Assembly: GCF_018982885.2 (NCBI RefSeq)
Contig: NZ_CP081848.1
Location: 1,364,001-1,428,000, forward strand
DNA length: 64,000 bases
Source: Polymorphobacter megasporae
Lineage (GTDB): Bacteria > Pseudomonadota > Alphaproteobacteria > Sphingomonadales > Sphingomonadaceae
Reading direction: 5' to 3'
Shown in pieces: positions 18,388-27,172 of the stretch (within the stretch, counting starts at the first letter, position 1; each line of letters begins with the position of its first letter). The position numbers and the translations under genes are program-made. The notes below the pieces were generated by a model. That model saw nothing but the letters and a program-made list of their open reading frames with translations, ran no database searches and had not been told where the DNA came from.

Positions 18388-19076
18388 GCGACCCAGTGGA
18401 TATCGAAGGGGAGTTCGGTCCCCGCAAGCAGCCGTCCAACCGGGAGCTTCGACTTGGCCCCGTCTTCGAGCGCGGTCTCGAGCGCGGCCTTTGCCGCGTC
18501 GCCCTGGCAAGCGACCGACAGCGCGCGCGCCGCCATCAGCGTCGTCTTGGTCAGCGTCACACGGCCGTCCTTGCCGCCTGCCGGCATCACCCCGATCGCC
18601 TTGCACGTCGCCGGGGCGGTGATCGCCGCGTCGAGGTCGGGGCTGGCGACGAGCGAGCCGGTGCCGCCGTCGGCATCGACGACCAGCCACGCGAGGTCGA
18701 GCGGCCACTTCATTGCGCCAAGCCGCTCATCGGCATCGAGCCCGGCCTTCTTATATTCGGCTTTCGCGTCGCCGATTAGCGGGATGACCCGCGCGCCGAT
18801 CGGCAGGAAGGCGCGCGCCAGCATGCCGACGGTGCTCGACGCGTCGGTCGGGGCGACCATCCGGTCGTCGGTCGGAATGATCGTCACGCGCTTCCAGTTG
18901 AGCTTGGCCTTCGCCAGCCGGGCATAGACCGGTCCGGGCAACGCCCCGCCGGGCAGGGCGATCAGCGCATCGCCACGCGCGTCCAACGCGCTGTCGATGA
19001 TGAATTCGATGTCCGACGCGACCGCATCGTACAGTTCGTCGGTGTCCTCATAGTCCCACCATTCGGCTTCGATCAT
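18384..19076 (-). CDS. pgl: 6-phosphogluconolactonase
   Basis: 230 residues; hydrolyses 6-phosphogluconolactone in the pentose phosphate and Entner-Doudoroff pathways. Family features are ALPGGALPGPVYARLA near residues 39-54 (phosphate-binding loop), RVTIIPTDDRMV near 63-74 and GVMPAGGKDGRVTLT in the second half. It lies between a cyclopropane-synthase-like gene (upstream, 4-base ATGA overlap) and a CDF transporter (downstream, GTGA overlap), not with zwf or edd. The DDR motif is a slightly reduced form of the usual W-x-DER/DDR signature, within family variation. Confidence 0.85.
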   Translation of the reverse strand: MIEAEWWDYEDTDELYDAVASDIEFIIDSALDARGDALIALPGGALPGPVYARLAKAKLNWKRVTIIPTDDRMVAPTDASSTVGMLARAFLPIGARVIPLIGDAKAEYKKAGLDADERLGAMKWPLDLAWLVVDADGGTGSLVASPDLDAAITAPATCKAIGVMPAGGKDGRVTLTKTTLMAARALSVACQGDAAKAALETALEDGAKSKLPVGRLLAGTELPFDIHWVA

Positions 19077-20320
19077 GCTGTCTTGCGCTCCAATTGCTCG
19101 TCGATGGCGCGATAGCGCATCTCGGCTGCCGCCATATAGTCACGCGTGATCGGGAGCACGTCACGTTTCCGTGTCAGCTGCACCTGGACGTTCATGTGTC
19201 CGTCGTTGCGGAAGGCCGCGATCGCCGCTGCGAGGTAGAACTGCCACATCCGGAAGAAGCGCGCGTCGTACAGCGCGACGATCTTGTCCTCCGCCGCGAC
19301 CGCCCGGCGATACCATTCCTCGAGCGTCAGCGCATAATGAAGGCGCAGCACCTCGATGTCGGTGATCCACAGCCACGCACGCTCGACCGCCGGGGTGATC
19401 TGCGACAGCGCCGGGGCATAGCCGCCGGGAAAGATGTACTTTGCCGTCCACGGGTCGGTCGCCCCCGGGCCGTCGGCACGGGCAATGGTGTGGATCAGCG
19501 CGACGCCGTCGGGGGTCAGCAGCGAGTGGACCTTGTCGAAGAACTGGCGGTAGTGCGGCAGTCCGACATGCTCGAACATCCCGACCGAGACGATCCGGTC
19601 GAACTGGCCAGTGAGCGCGCGATAGTCGATCAGTTCGAAGCGAACATGGTCGGAGACTCCGGCCTCGGCAGCGCGGCGGCGCGCGACCTTCAACTGCTCC
19701 TCGGACAGCGTCACGCCGGTGACGTCGACCCCGGCGACGCGGTGGAGGTACAGCGCCATCCCGCCCCAGCCGCAGCCGATATCGAGTACACGCTGCCCGG
19801 GCTTGAGATCGAGTTTGGCGGCGATATGCGCCTTCTTGTGGGCTTGGGCGGTCTCGAGACTGTCGTCGTCGTGGTCGTAATAGGCGCATGAATATTGGCG
19901 GTCGGCGTCGAGGAAGAGGTCGTACAGCCGGTCGGACAGATCGTAATGGTGGGCGACGTTGCGCTTCGACCGGCGGCTGAAATTGATCTGATCGAGCTTC
20001 GCCGCGATCGCCGCCTGCCGCCATAGCCCGAGCCGGATCGGATTATCGCGGTCCCAGCGGACGTTGTGCGTGACGAGGTGGACGAGGTCCTTGATGTCCC
20101 CGTCCTCCATGATCAGGCGGCCGTCCATATAGCCCTCGCCCGCGCCGATTGCGGGCCCCAGCGCGATAGCGCGCGCAGTCCGGGCATCGGTCAGGCGGAA
20201 GGTCACCGGGCGGATCGTCGCCGACGGCGCGCCGAAACGGTGGACCGTACCGCGATGGTCGACGATCGTCAGTTCGCCTTCGCGGATCATCTTGTTGAAC
20301 AAGCGTGTGAGAAGAAACAT
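19073..20320 (-). CDS. cfa: Cyclopropane-fatty-acyl-phospholipid synthase family methyltransferase
   Basis: 415 residues. The N-terminal lipid-binding region is followed by a class I SAM methyltransferase core: VLDIGCGWGGMALYL (motif I, near residue 184), then GVTLSEEQ, and the CFA-specific VSVGMFEHVG segment and FPGGYAPAL. Such enzymes methylenate unsaturated acyl chains of membrane phospholipids, and some family members make other lipid modifications. The ATG at 20320 follows AGGG. It heads a three-gene unit with pgl and a CDF transporter. A perfect inverted repeat CTAAC-TATC-GTTAG lies 32 bases upstream of the start. Confidence 0.88.
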   Translation of the reverse strand: MFLLTRLFNKMIREGELTIVDHRGTVHRFGAPSATIRPVTFRLTDARTARAIALGPAIGAGEGYMDGRLIMEDGDIKDLVHLVTHNVRWDRDNPIRLGLWRQAAIAAKLDQINFSRRSKRNVAHHYDLSDRLYDLFLDADRQYSCAYYDHDDDSLETAQAHKKAHIAAKLDLKPGQRVLDIGCGWGGMALYLHRVAGVDVTGVTLSEEQLKVARRRAAEAGVSDHVRFELIDYRALTGQFDRIVSVGMFEHVGLPHYRQFFDKVHSLLTPDGVALIHTIARADGPGATDPWTAKYIFPGGYAPALSQITPAVERAWLWITDIEVLRLHYALTLEEWYRRAVAAEDKIVALYDARFFRMWQFYLAAAIAAFRNDGHMNVQVQLTRKRDVLPITRDYMAAAEMRYRAIDEQLERKTA

Positions 20321-20351
20321 GGCCAACCCTGCTGCCCCGGCGGCGGCCGGG

Positions 20352-20365
20352 CTAACTATCGTTAG
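20352..20365. promoter_or_regulatory. Palindrome upstream of cfa-like gene, possible operator
   Basis: CTAAC and GTTAG flank TATC (20352-20365), a perfect 5-base inverted repeat in the AT-richer 277-base interval between the cfa-like start and rlmN. Its position suits a repressor or activator site for the minus-strand unit. The half-sites are short, so chance occurrence is possible. Confidence 0.3.
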
Positions 20366-20493
20366 ATCGTTTCGGTCATAGATAGGTTCCGGTTACGCTG
20401 ACGCGTCCAGATTGATCCGTCATCCGACTCTTTATAATTCGTTAGGAGTAATTGATACTTACCCATAGTGTCCCCAGCAATCTGGGGGCGGAT

Positions 20494-20592
20494 ATGAAAA
20501 TTGTTGTGTGGCTTAAGCGGCTGTGGCGCGCATATCTAAATCTTGTTCGCAAATCGCCGGAAGACGACGATGATGAGTATTCGATCTGGTGA
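20494..20592 (+). CDS. Small cationic/acidic protein, 32 residues, unknown
   Basis: ATG at 20494 with GGGGG five bases upstream; reads MKIVVWLKRLWRAYLNL then a charged tail SPEDDDDEYSIW and TGA. The N-terminal half could form a basic amphipathic helix with Trp/Leu on one face, suited to membrane or partner binding; the tail is strongly acidic. A possible promoter lies upstream (TTGATC, then TATAAT around 20432, spacer about 15). It converges on rlmN with five bases between stops. Not recognised; too short to be certain, but start signal, composition and a dedicated AT-richer upstream region favour a real small gene. Confidence 0.45.
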   Translation: MKIVVWLKRLWRAYLNLVRKSPEDDDDEYSIW

Positions 20593-20597
20593 GCCAG

Positions 20598-21881
20598 TTA
20601 CGCCGCAGCATCGACCCACCCGGCTTCTTTCTCTGCCGAGCGCCGGTCGAGCTCGGCGCGGCTGATCTTCTCGCTCGCCGACTTCAACTGCCCGCATGCC
20701 GCCATGATGTCGCGACCGCGCGGGCGGCGCACCGGGGCCGAGATGCCGCCGCGGAAGACGATATCGCTGAACCGCGCGATCCGATCCGGGTCCGAACATA
20801 GATAGTCCGATCCGGGCCACGGGTTGAACGGGATCAAATTGACCTTCGCCGGAAGACGGTACTTGCGGATCAGCCGGACGAGCTCGCGCGCGTCGTCGTC
20901 GCTGTCGTTCTTGTCCTTGAGCATGACGTACTCGAAGGTGATCCGCCGGGCGTTGTTCGCTCCCGGGTACGCCGCGCACGCCGCAAGCAGCTCGTCTATG
21001 CCATAGCGCTTGTTGATCGGGACGATCTCGTCGCGGACCTCCTTGGTCACTGCGTGGAGCGAGACCGCGAGGTTGACCCCGATCTCCTCGCCCGCCCGCG
21101 CCATCATCGGCACCACGCCCGACGTCGATAGCGTAATCCGCCGCTTCGACAGGCCAAGCCCGGTCGCGTCCATGACGATGCCGAGCGCCGCCTTGACCGC
21201 CTCGAAATTATACAGCGGCTCGCCCATCCCCATCATCACGATGTTAGTCAGCATCCGGCCTTCGGAGGTATAGTTGCCGCGCGGCGCATCGTCGTCGTCC
21301 GCGTCGTCATCGTCGTCGTCGGCCCTCGCGACGGATTTCGCAGCGCCTGTCGGCCATTCGCCCAGCGCATCGCGTGCGAGCATCACCTGCCCGACGATCT
21401 CGCCCGGCGTCAGGTTGCGGACGAGCTTCATCGTGCCGGTAAAGCAGAAGCGGCAATTGAGCGTGCATCCGACCTGCGCCGACACGCACAATGTCCCGCG
21501 ATCGGCATCGGGAATGAAGACGCACTCGGCCTCGTTGCCATCGTCGAAGCGCAGCAGCCACTTACGCGTCCCGTCGGTCGACACCTGTGCCTGCGCAATC
21601 TCGGGGCGCCCGACGACGAAATGCTCGGCGAGAACGGCGCGGGTGTCGCGCGCGATGTTCGCCATCAGGTCGAAGTCGACGACGCCGCGGTGATACACCC
21701 AATGCCACACCTGCGATGCGCGCATCTTCGCCTGCTTCGCGGGGATGCCCGCCGTGGTCAGCGCCTCAGTCAGCTCGGTCCGCGTCAGCCCGACGATCGC
21801 GGTCTTGCCGTCGGCGCGCAGCGACGCGACGCGCGGCACCGGAACGGGGTCAATGAAGCCGGGAATTTGCATAATTGGCAT
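20598..21881 (-). CDS. rlmN: 23S rRNA (A2503-C2) / tRNA (A37-C2) methyltransferase RlmN
   Basis: 427 residues, radical-SAM enzyme. The [4Fe-4S] motif CxxxCxxC is at C139, C143 and C146; a catalytic Cys lies near the C-terminus in [10 protein letters not shown], and MGMGEPL is the family SAM-binding motif. It methylates C2 of A2503 in 23S rRNA and A37 in some tRNAs. Residues 187-199 are an Asp-rich insertion (ten Asp in thirteen positions) between the conserved core strands, making the protein longer than the 350-390 residues common in the family. It lies beside the unknown 32-residue ORF and a decayed VOC gene. Confidence 0.95.
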   Translation of the reverse strand: MPIMQIPGFIDPVPVPRVASLRADGKTAIVGLTRTELTEALTTAGIPAKQAKMRASQVWHWVYHRGVVDFDLMANIARDTRAVLAEHFVVGRPEIAQAQVSTDGTRKWLLRFDDGNEAECVFIPDADRGTLCVSAQVGCTLNCRFCFTGTMKLVRNLTPGEIVGQVMLARDALGEWPTGAAKSVARADDDDDDADDDDAPRGNYTSEGRMLTNIVMMGMGEPLYNFEAVKAALGIVMDATGLGLSKRRITLSTSGVVPMMARAGEEIGVNLAVSLHAVTKEVRDEIVPINKRYGIDELLAACAAYPGANNARRITFEYVMLKDKNDSDDDARELVRLIRKYRLPAKVNLIPFNPWPGSDYLCSDPDRIARFSDIVFRGGISAPVRRPRGRDIMAACGQLKSASEKISRAELDRRSAEKEAGWVDAAA

Positions 21882-21923
21882 CTAGGTCCGGTGCGCGGCA
21901 AAAGAAAGGCGGAGGCCGAAGCC

Positions 21924-22287
21924 ATGAACCTCAACCACGTCACCCTGCCAGCGCACGACTATGCCGCGAGCGTCGCCTTCTACACCACGCTATGCGCGGT
22001 TCGAGATGGACGGCGGGTCGACGCTGTCGGTCGAGATCATGGCGGATGGCGAACACGCTGGAGCGGCAGAGATCTACCTGCATTCCGACGACGTCGATGC
22101 GGAGGTCGCGGCGGCAGCGGCGCGGGGGATAGTGTTCGATTATCCGCCGCGCGACGAGGACTACCTGTGGCGCTGCGCGCGAACGACCGATCCGGCAGGC
22201 AACCGCATCTTCCTGTACCACGCCGGGGTCAACCAGCGCTTCCCGCCGTGGCGGATCGGATGCGGTGAGGGTGGTGGTGGAGCCTAG
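21924..22287 (+). pseudogene. Glyoxalase/VOC-superfamily gene with internal deletion and frameshift
   Basis: Two reading frames together encode a VOC-fold protein. The first runs from ATG 21924 (MNLNHVTLPAHDYAASVAFY) to about 21990, then homology continues one frame over from YARFEMDGGSTLSVEIM to DPAGNRIFLYHAG and PPWRI. The expected middle of beta-strand 2 (roughly ten residues between FYTTL and YARFEM) is absent, so a short deletion seems to have shifted the frame. The second frame has lost its natural end and stops at 22287, inside the tRNA-Ala gene on the other strand. Sequencing error could also give this, but the missing residues favour real decay. Confidence 0.7.
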
Positions 22288-22350
22288 CGGGATCGAACCG
22301 CTGACCTCTACAATGCCATCGTAGCGCTCTCCCAGCTGAGCTAAGGCCCC
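22275..22350 (-). tRNA. tRNA-Ala (anticodon GGC)
   Basis: Read on the minus strand: acceptor GGGGCCT pairs with AGGCTCC, D-arm GCTC-AGCTGGGA-GAGC, anticodon stem CTACG/TGTAG around loop ATGGCAT (anticodon GGC), T-arm CAGCGGTTCGATCCCGCTA, and an encoded CCA end (76 nt with CCA). The 5' end is at 22350. It decodes GCC and GCU alanine codons, GCC being common in this GC-rich DNA. The 3' end overlaps the extended tail of the decayed VOC gene on the other strand. Confidence 0.96.
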
Positions 22351-22454
22351 GTACCACGTGATCCACCCGTTGGGCCGGGCGGAGCGGCTGACTACGCCAA
22401 CGCAAGCGCGGGCGCAAGAGTTTCCCCCGGCCCATCGGACCGGGGTCGAATGAC

Positions 22455-22772
22455 CTACGCCTCTTCTTCGCCGTCGTCCGGGACGACAACGGCCAGATCC
22501 TCGTCGTCGCCGATGTCGACATCGGGCTCTTCGGCGTCTTCGGCGACGTCGAGGTCCTCGTCGTCGGCGTCGATCACCTCGCCGTCCTCATTCGTCTTGA
22601 CCGCCGGCTTCGCGGTTTCGAACGGCAACGGCTGCTTCGACTTGAGCATCGATTCGGGCACCCAGACGTTGCCGCAGTTGATGCACGTGACCGGATCTTC
22701 GTTGCCGAGATCGTAGAATCGCGTGTTGCATTTCGGGCAGGCACGCTTGGTGCCCCATTCGGGATTGACCAT
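22455..22772 (-). CDS. TIGR02300 family protein (FYDLN acid domain)
   Basis: 105 residues. The N-terminus holds a zinc-ribbon-like pattern with cysteines at 12, 15, 30 and 33 (CPKC ... CINC) around the FYDLGNEDP signature that names the family; the C-terminal half is an Asp/Glu-rich acidic tail. The family is nearly confined to alphaproteobacteria, is commonly found next to aroA, and has no established function. GGAG lies 7 bases before the ATG. It is divergent from aroA with 121 bases between starts, a likely shared promoter region. Confidence 0.9.
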   Translation of the reverse strand: MVNPEWGTKRACPKCNTRFYDLGNEDPVTCINCGNVWVPESMLKSKQPLPFETAKPAVKTNEDGEVIDADDEDLDVAEDAEEPDVDIGDDEDLAVVVPDDGEEEA

Positions 22773-22893
22773 GACAGAACTCCGGGCAGCGCGGGCGACC
22801 CCGGCGCGACAAGCGCGGGTCATTGCCACAGCCCCGGGGGGCTGTCAAAAGCCCGCGGCCTTCCTGCCATCCCCTAGCCCCGTTCGGAACCCT

Positions 22894-24246
22894 ATGAACG
22901 CCCCCCAGCCGCTTTCGCTTCGCGCCGAGGGGCCGCTATCGGGCACCGTCACCGTTCCCGGCGACAAGTCGATCTCGCACCGCGCCTTGATGTTCGGCGC
23001 GCTCGCGGTCGGGGAGACCGTCGTCGATGGTTTACTCGAGGGCGAGGACGTGCTGTCGACCGCCGCCGCGCTGCGGGCCATGGGGGCGGAGATCGTCAGG
23101 GAAGACGCTGGCGCCGGCGGGGAAGCGGGGCGCTGGCGGATCTGGGGCGTCGGCGTCGGCGGGCTGCTCCAGCCGGCAACCGCGCTCGACATGGGCAATA
23201 GCGGCACCTCGACGCGGCTGCTGATGGGGCTGATCGCGTCGCACCCGATCACCGCGACATTCACCGGCGACGCCTCGCTGTCGAGCCGCCCGATGGCGCG
23301 GGTGACGGTGCCGCTCGGGCTGATGGGGGCGAGCTTCACCACCGCGCCGGGCGGGCGCCTGCCGCTGACGATGACCGGGCGCTGTCCGGCGGTGCCGCTG
23401 CGCTATGTCCTCCCGGTGGCGTCGGCGCAGGTCAAGTCGGCGGTCTTGCTTGCAGGGCTAAACGCTCCCGGGCGCACGACGGTCGTCGAACCCGAGGCGA
23501 CCCGCGATCACAGCGAGCGGATGCTGCGCGCCTTCGGAGCCGAAGTTCGCGTCGAGGACGCGCCCGAGGGTCGCGCGATCACCGTCACCGGCGAGGCTGA
23601 ATTGCGCCCGCAGGTGATCGTCGTGCCGGGCGATATCTCGTCGGCGGCATTCCCGATCGTCGCCGCGCTGATCGTGCCGGGCAGCCGGGTGACGATCGGC
23701 GGGGTCGGGGTCAATCCGACCCGCGACGGGCTGCTCCGCGTGCTGGCGATGATGGGGGCCGACGTCACGCTCGGCCAGCAGCGCGAGGTTGGCGGCGAGC
23801 CGGTCGCCGATATCACGATCGCGGCGGGCGCGCTGACCGGGATCGAGGTGCCGCCTGAGATCGCCGCGTCGATGATTGACGAGTTCCCTGTCCTGTTCGT
23901 CGCCGCTGCCTTCGCGCAGGGAACGACGGTGATGCGCGGCCTGAGCGAGCTGCGCGTCAAGGAGAGCGACCGCATCGCGGTGATGGCGGCGGGGCTGACC
24001 GCCTGCGGGGTGCGCGTCGAGGAGCTGCCCGACGGGCTGATCGTCCACGGGAATGGCGGGGACATGGTCGCGGGCGGGGCGACGGTCGCGGCACGGCTCG
24101 ATCACCGGATCGCGATGAGCTTCGCCGTCCTCGGGCTGCGCGCGAGGGCGGCGGTGACGGTCGACGACGCGCGCCCGGTGGCGACGAGCTTCCCCGGCTT
24201 CGTCGACCTGATGACTGTGCTGGGGGCAGTTCAGAGCCCGGTGTAG
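22894..24246 (+). CDS. aroA: 3-phosphoshikimate 1-carboxyvinyltransferase (EPSP synthase)
   Basis: 450 residues; joins shikimate-3-phosphate and phosphoenolpyruvate, the sixth step toward chorismate and aromatic amino acids. Visible signatures are [16 protein letters not shown] near residue 24, [13 protein letters not shown] near 97, and RVKESDRI near 352 (family signature). Residues such as the Ala-rich 3-domain and length match class II-like alphaproteobacterial enzymes. Start ATG 22894 gives the usual N-terminal length. In related genomes aroA is followed by cmk and rpsA; here two minus-strand sugar epimerase genes intervene, the first overlapping the aroA end by 16 bases. Confidence 0.96.
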   Translation: MNAPQPLSLRAEGPLSGTVTVPGDKSISHRALMFGALAVGETVVDGLLEGEDVLSTAAALRAMGAEIVREDAGAGGEAGRWRIWGVGVGGLLQPATALDMGNSGTSTRLLMGLIASHPITATFTGDASLSSRPMARVTVPLGLMGASFTTAPGGRLPLTMTGRCPAVPLRYVLPVASAQVKSAVLLAGLNAPGRTTVVEPEATRDHSERMLRAFGAEVRVEDAPEGRAITVTGEAELRPQVIVVPGDISSAAFPIVAALIVPGSRVTIGGVGVNPTRDGLLRVLAMMGADVTLGQQREVGGEPVADITIAAGALTGIEVPPEIAASMIDEFPVLFVAAAFAQGTTVMRGLSELRVKESDRIAVMAAGLTACGVRVEELPDGLIVHGNGGDMVAGGATVAARLDHRIAMSFAVLGLRARAAVTVDDARPVATSFPGFVDLMTVLGAVQSPV

Positions 24247-25187
24247 TTGCGGAACCAGTCAACGAATTTCGGGATGCCGGTTTCGATGCTCGTCGTCGGG
24301 ACGAAGCCCAGGGCGGCGGTTGTTGCGGCGATATCTGCGTAGGTTTCGCGGACATCGCCGGGCTGCATCGGCAGCAGTTCGCGGATAGCTGCATTTCCGG
24401 TCGCCGCCTCGATTAGCTCGACGAGGTGCGCGAGGTCTTCGGAGCGGCTGTTGCCGAGGTTATAGACCCGGTGTTCGACACCGTGCGGACAGTCGAGCGC
24501 GAGGAGCACGCCGCCGACGATATCGTCGATGTACGTGAAATCGCGACGCATCCGCCCGCCGTTATAGAGCTCGATAGGGAGGTCCTTGAGAATGCGCTCG
24601 GTGAAGCGCCAGATCGCCATGTCGGGGCGTCCCCACGGGCCGTAAACGGTGAAGAAACGCAGTCCGGTCAACGGGATAGCGAACAAATGCGCGTAGCTTT
24701 CGCTCATCAGCTCGTCGGCGCGCTTGGTCGCGGCATAGAGCGACACCGGATGGTCGGCACGGTCGTCGACCGAAAACGGCAGCTTGGTGCTGGCCCCGTA
24801 GACCGAGGACGACGAGGCATAGACCATGTGGCGCAAGCCCTCGGTCTGCCGCGCGATTTCGAGCAGGTTGAGATGCCCGGCAAGGTTCGACCGGACATAG
24901 CTGTGCGGGTCCTTGAGCGAATGCCCGACCCCGGCCTGCGCACCGAGGTGAACGATCCGGTCGAACGAATGGCCGCGAAGCACTTTCGTCAGCGCTGCGA
25001 AGTCGCTGAAGTCGCAATAGTCGAAGATGAAGTCGCCGCCGAGCTGGTCGAGCCGGTCGCGCTTTAATTGCGGGTCGTAATAGTCATTGACGTTATCGAT
25101 CCCGATGACCGTCTCGCCGCGTGCCAGCAGCGCTTGGGCGGTGTGAAACCCGATGAACCCGGCGACGCCGGTGACGAGCACGGTCAT
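24231..25187 (-). CDS. NAD-dependent sugar-nucleotide epimerase (UDP-glucuronate 4-epimerase type)
   Basis: 318 residues, extended short-chain dehydrogenase fold. N-terminal [10 protein letters not shown] gives the NAD-binding GxxGxx[14 protein letters not shown] resembles UDP-glucuronate 4-epimerases (CapI/LspL group), and the catalytic pair is Y-x3-K in [11 protein letters not shown] after the YASSSSVYG motif. It would interconvert UDP-GlcA and UDP-GalA for capsule or lipopolysaccharide. It is translationally coupled to the upstream wecB-like gene (4-base overlap, 25184-25187), so the two probably supply UDP-sugars together. Epimerases of this fold vary in substrate, so the exact one is not certain. 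Confidence 0.85.
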   Translation of the reverse strand: MTVLVTGVAGFIGFHTAQALLARGETVIGIDNVNDYYDPQLKRDRLDQLGGDFIFDYCDFSDFAALTKVLRGHSFDRIVHLGAQAGVGHSLKDPHSYVRSNLAGHLNLLEIARQTEGLRHMVYASSSSVYGASTKLPFSVDDRADHPVSLYAATKRADELMSESYAHLFAIPLTGLRFFTVYGPWGRPDMAIWRFTERILKDLPIELYNGGRMRRDFTYIDDIVGGVLLALDCPHGVEHRVYNLGNSRSEDLAHLVELIEAATGNAAIRELLPMQPGDVRETYADIAATTAALGFVPTTSIETGIPKFVDWFRNYTGL

Positions 25188-26326
25188 CGACGGACGATCT
25201 CGGCGGCGACGATCGCGGCGATCCGGTCGGCGGCATAGCCATCGCCATAAGGCAGGATCGCGGTGGTCATCGCGGCATGAACCGCGTCGTCGGTGATAAG
25301 TCCAGCCACCGCCGCGACGATCGTCGCCGGATCGGTGCCGACCAGCCGCGCGGCCCCGGCCTCGATGCCTTCGGGGCGTTCGGTCGAATCACGCAGCACC
25401 AGCACGGGACAGCCGAACGCGGGAGCCTCCTCCTGTACCCCGCCCGAGTCGGTCAGGACGAGCCTCGCCCGGCGCAGCAGCGTGACGAAGGCGAGGTAAC
25501 CGAGCGGCTGGACCAGCGCGACGTTAGTCACCTGCTCCAACCGTCCCCGCAATACCGCGCCCGAAGCAGGATTGGGGTGAAGCGGCACAACGATGTCGAC
25601 ATCGTGCGCCTCCGCGATTGCCGCGACCGCCTCGGCGATCGAAGCCATGTGCACATGATTCTCTCTTCGATGGGCAGTGACAAGCACCATTGCGCGGCCC
25701 TCACGCAGCGGCGGGAGCACTTGATCGACGCCCGCCCGCAGTGCCGCGTCAGCACCAAGCCGCGCCTCGGCGAGCCGCAGCGCATCGATCACCGGGTTGC
25801 CGGTGACGCTGATCGCACCCCACGCAATCCCTTCGCGGACGAGCGCCGCCTGCGCGATCTGGGTCGGGGCAAAATGATGCGTCGCGAGCTGGGCGATGAC
25901 CCGGCGGTGCATGTCCTCGGGAAAGGGCTCGGCGGTGCCGCTGCGCAGCCCTGCCTCGACATGCGCGACCGGAACACAGGCATACGCCGCCGCCATCGCT
26001 CCGGCGAGCGTCGTCGCGGTGTCGCCCTGGACGATGACCATCGCCGGAGCGAGGCGGGCGATCGTCTGTCCAAGCAGGGGCAATGCCGTAGCGACGAATG
26101 CCTGCGGCGACTGGTCGGGCTGCATCAGGTCGAGGTCGATGTTCGGGACCAGCCCGAAATCGTCGAGCGTCGCCCGGGTCAGATCGCGCTGCTGCCCGGT
26201 GCTGCAAAGCGTCACCACCACCCCGCGCGCCGCCAGCGCCAGGACGACCGGCGCGAGCTTGATCGCCTCGGGCCGCGTCCCTAGAACGCACACGACTCCC
26301 CCGCCCGATGGTACGCCCCCGCTCAT
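25184..26326 (-). CDS. wecB: UDP-N-acetylglucosamine 2-epimerase (non-hydrolysing)
   Basis: 380 residues of the WecB/MnaA family, making UDP-ManNAc for surface polysaccharides. Family signatures are GTRPEAIKLAPVV near residue 16, VQGDTATTLAGA near 93, AHVEAGLRSG near 118, TAHRRENH near 215 and DSGGVQEEAPA near 292; HRRENH and the GGVQEE loop bind the nucleotide. The start is the ATG at 26326, 65 bases from the divergent cmk start. It is followed by a UDP-glucuronate epimerase-like gene with a four-base overlap. Confidence 0.93.
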   Translation of the reverse strand: MSGGVPSGGGVVCVLGTRPEAIKLAPVVLALAARGVVVTLCSTGQQRDLTRATLDDFGLVPNIDLDLMQPDQSPQAFVATALPLLGQTIARLAPAMVIVQGDTATTLAGAMAAAYACVPVAHVEAGLRSGTAEPFPEDMHRRVIAQLATHHFAPTQIAQAALVREGIAWGAISVTGNPVIDALRLAEARLGADAALRAGVDQVLPPLREGRAMVLVTAHRRENHVHMASIAEAVAAIAEAHDVDIVVPLHPNPASGAVLRGRLEQVTNVALVQPLGYLAFVTLLRRARLVLTDSGGVQEEAPAFGCPVLVLRDSTERPEGIEAGAARLVGTDPATIVAAVAGLITDDAVHAAMTTAILPYGDGYAADRIAAIVAAEIVRR

Positions 26327-26391
26327 CGCGACCGACCATGGGCCGCCGATGGGGTCGACACAACCACCGCGTCCGCTATGCGTTGCGCCGC

Positions 26392-27039
26392 ATGAAACAG
26401 CTCGTCCCTCTCGTCATCGCCGTCGACGGTCCCGCCGCGAGCGGCAAAGGCACTGTGGCGCGCGCGCTCGCCCGGCATTTCGGTCTCGGTCACCTCGACA
26501 CCGGCAAGCTTTATCGCGCGGTCGGGCTGGCGGTGCGCCGCAGTGGCGGCGACCCGGGCGATGCTGCACTCGCCGAAGCGGCGGCGATCGCGCTCGATGA
26601 AACGTTGCTCGACGAGCCAGACCTGATGAGCGCCGACAATGCACAGGCCGCGTCGATCGTCTCGGCGCACCCTGCGGTTCGCGCCGCACTGCTGACGCGG
26701 CAACGTGCCTTCGCCGCGCAGGCCAAGGGCGCGGTGCTCGACGGGCGCGACATCGGTACTGTGATTGCGCCGGACGCTCCCGCGAAATTGTTCGTCACGG
26801 CATCCCCCGACGTGCGTGCCGCCCGTCGAGCCGCTGAGCTGGCGCGCGCCGGGCATGTATTGAGCCATGAGACGGTTCTTGGTGACATCCTCGCTCGCGA
26901 TGCGCGCGATTCGGGGCGGCATGCCGCCCCGTTGACGAAGGCCTCCGACGCCGTCTTGCTCGATACGACGAATCTCGATATAGGAGCGGCCGTCACCCAG
27001 GCTATCGCGCTCGTCGAAGCGCGGCTGCGGGGCGGCTAG
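26392..27039 (+). CDS. cmk: Cytidylate kinase
   Basis: 215 residues; phosphorylates CMP and dCMP with ATP. Walker A is GPAASGKGTVARALA near residue 14, followed by GHLDTGKLYRAVGLAV (NMP-binding core), LDGRDIGTVIAPDA near 118 and an RRAAELARAG lid region. The length is typical of CmkA. The ATG at 26392 was chosen because the conserved N-terminus starts there; the frame is open further upstream. It is followed after 133 bases by rpsA, the usual alphaproteobacterial pairing. Confidence 0.95.
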   Translation: MKQLVPLVIAVDGPAASGKGTVARALARHFGLGHLDTGKLYRAVGLAVRRSGGDPGDAALAEAAAIALDETLLDEPDLMSADNAQAASIVSAHPAVRAALLTRQRAFAAQAKGAVLDGRDIGTVIAPDAPAKLFVTASPDVRAARRAAELARAGHVLSHETVLGDILARDARDSGRHAAPLTKASDAVLLDTTNLDIGAAVTQAIALVEARLRGG

Positions 27040-27172
27040 CAGACATTGAAATCGGGCGCAGGCAAGGCCAGCGTCCGGTCAACGCCTGTTAAAGGCGACG
27101 GGCATGGTGCTCGTCGTCGGCGCTGAACGGGCGGCATGGTGCCGGACCCGACGAACAAAGGTACGCGATTAC

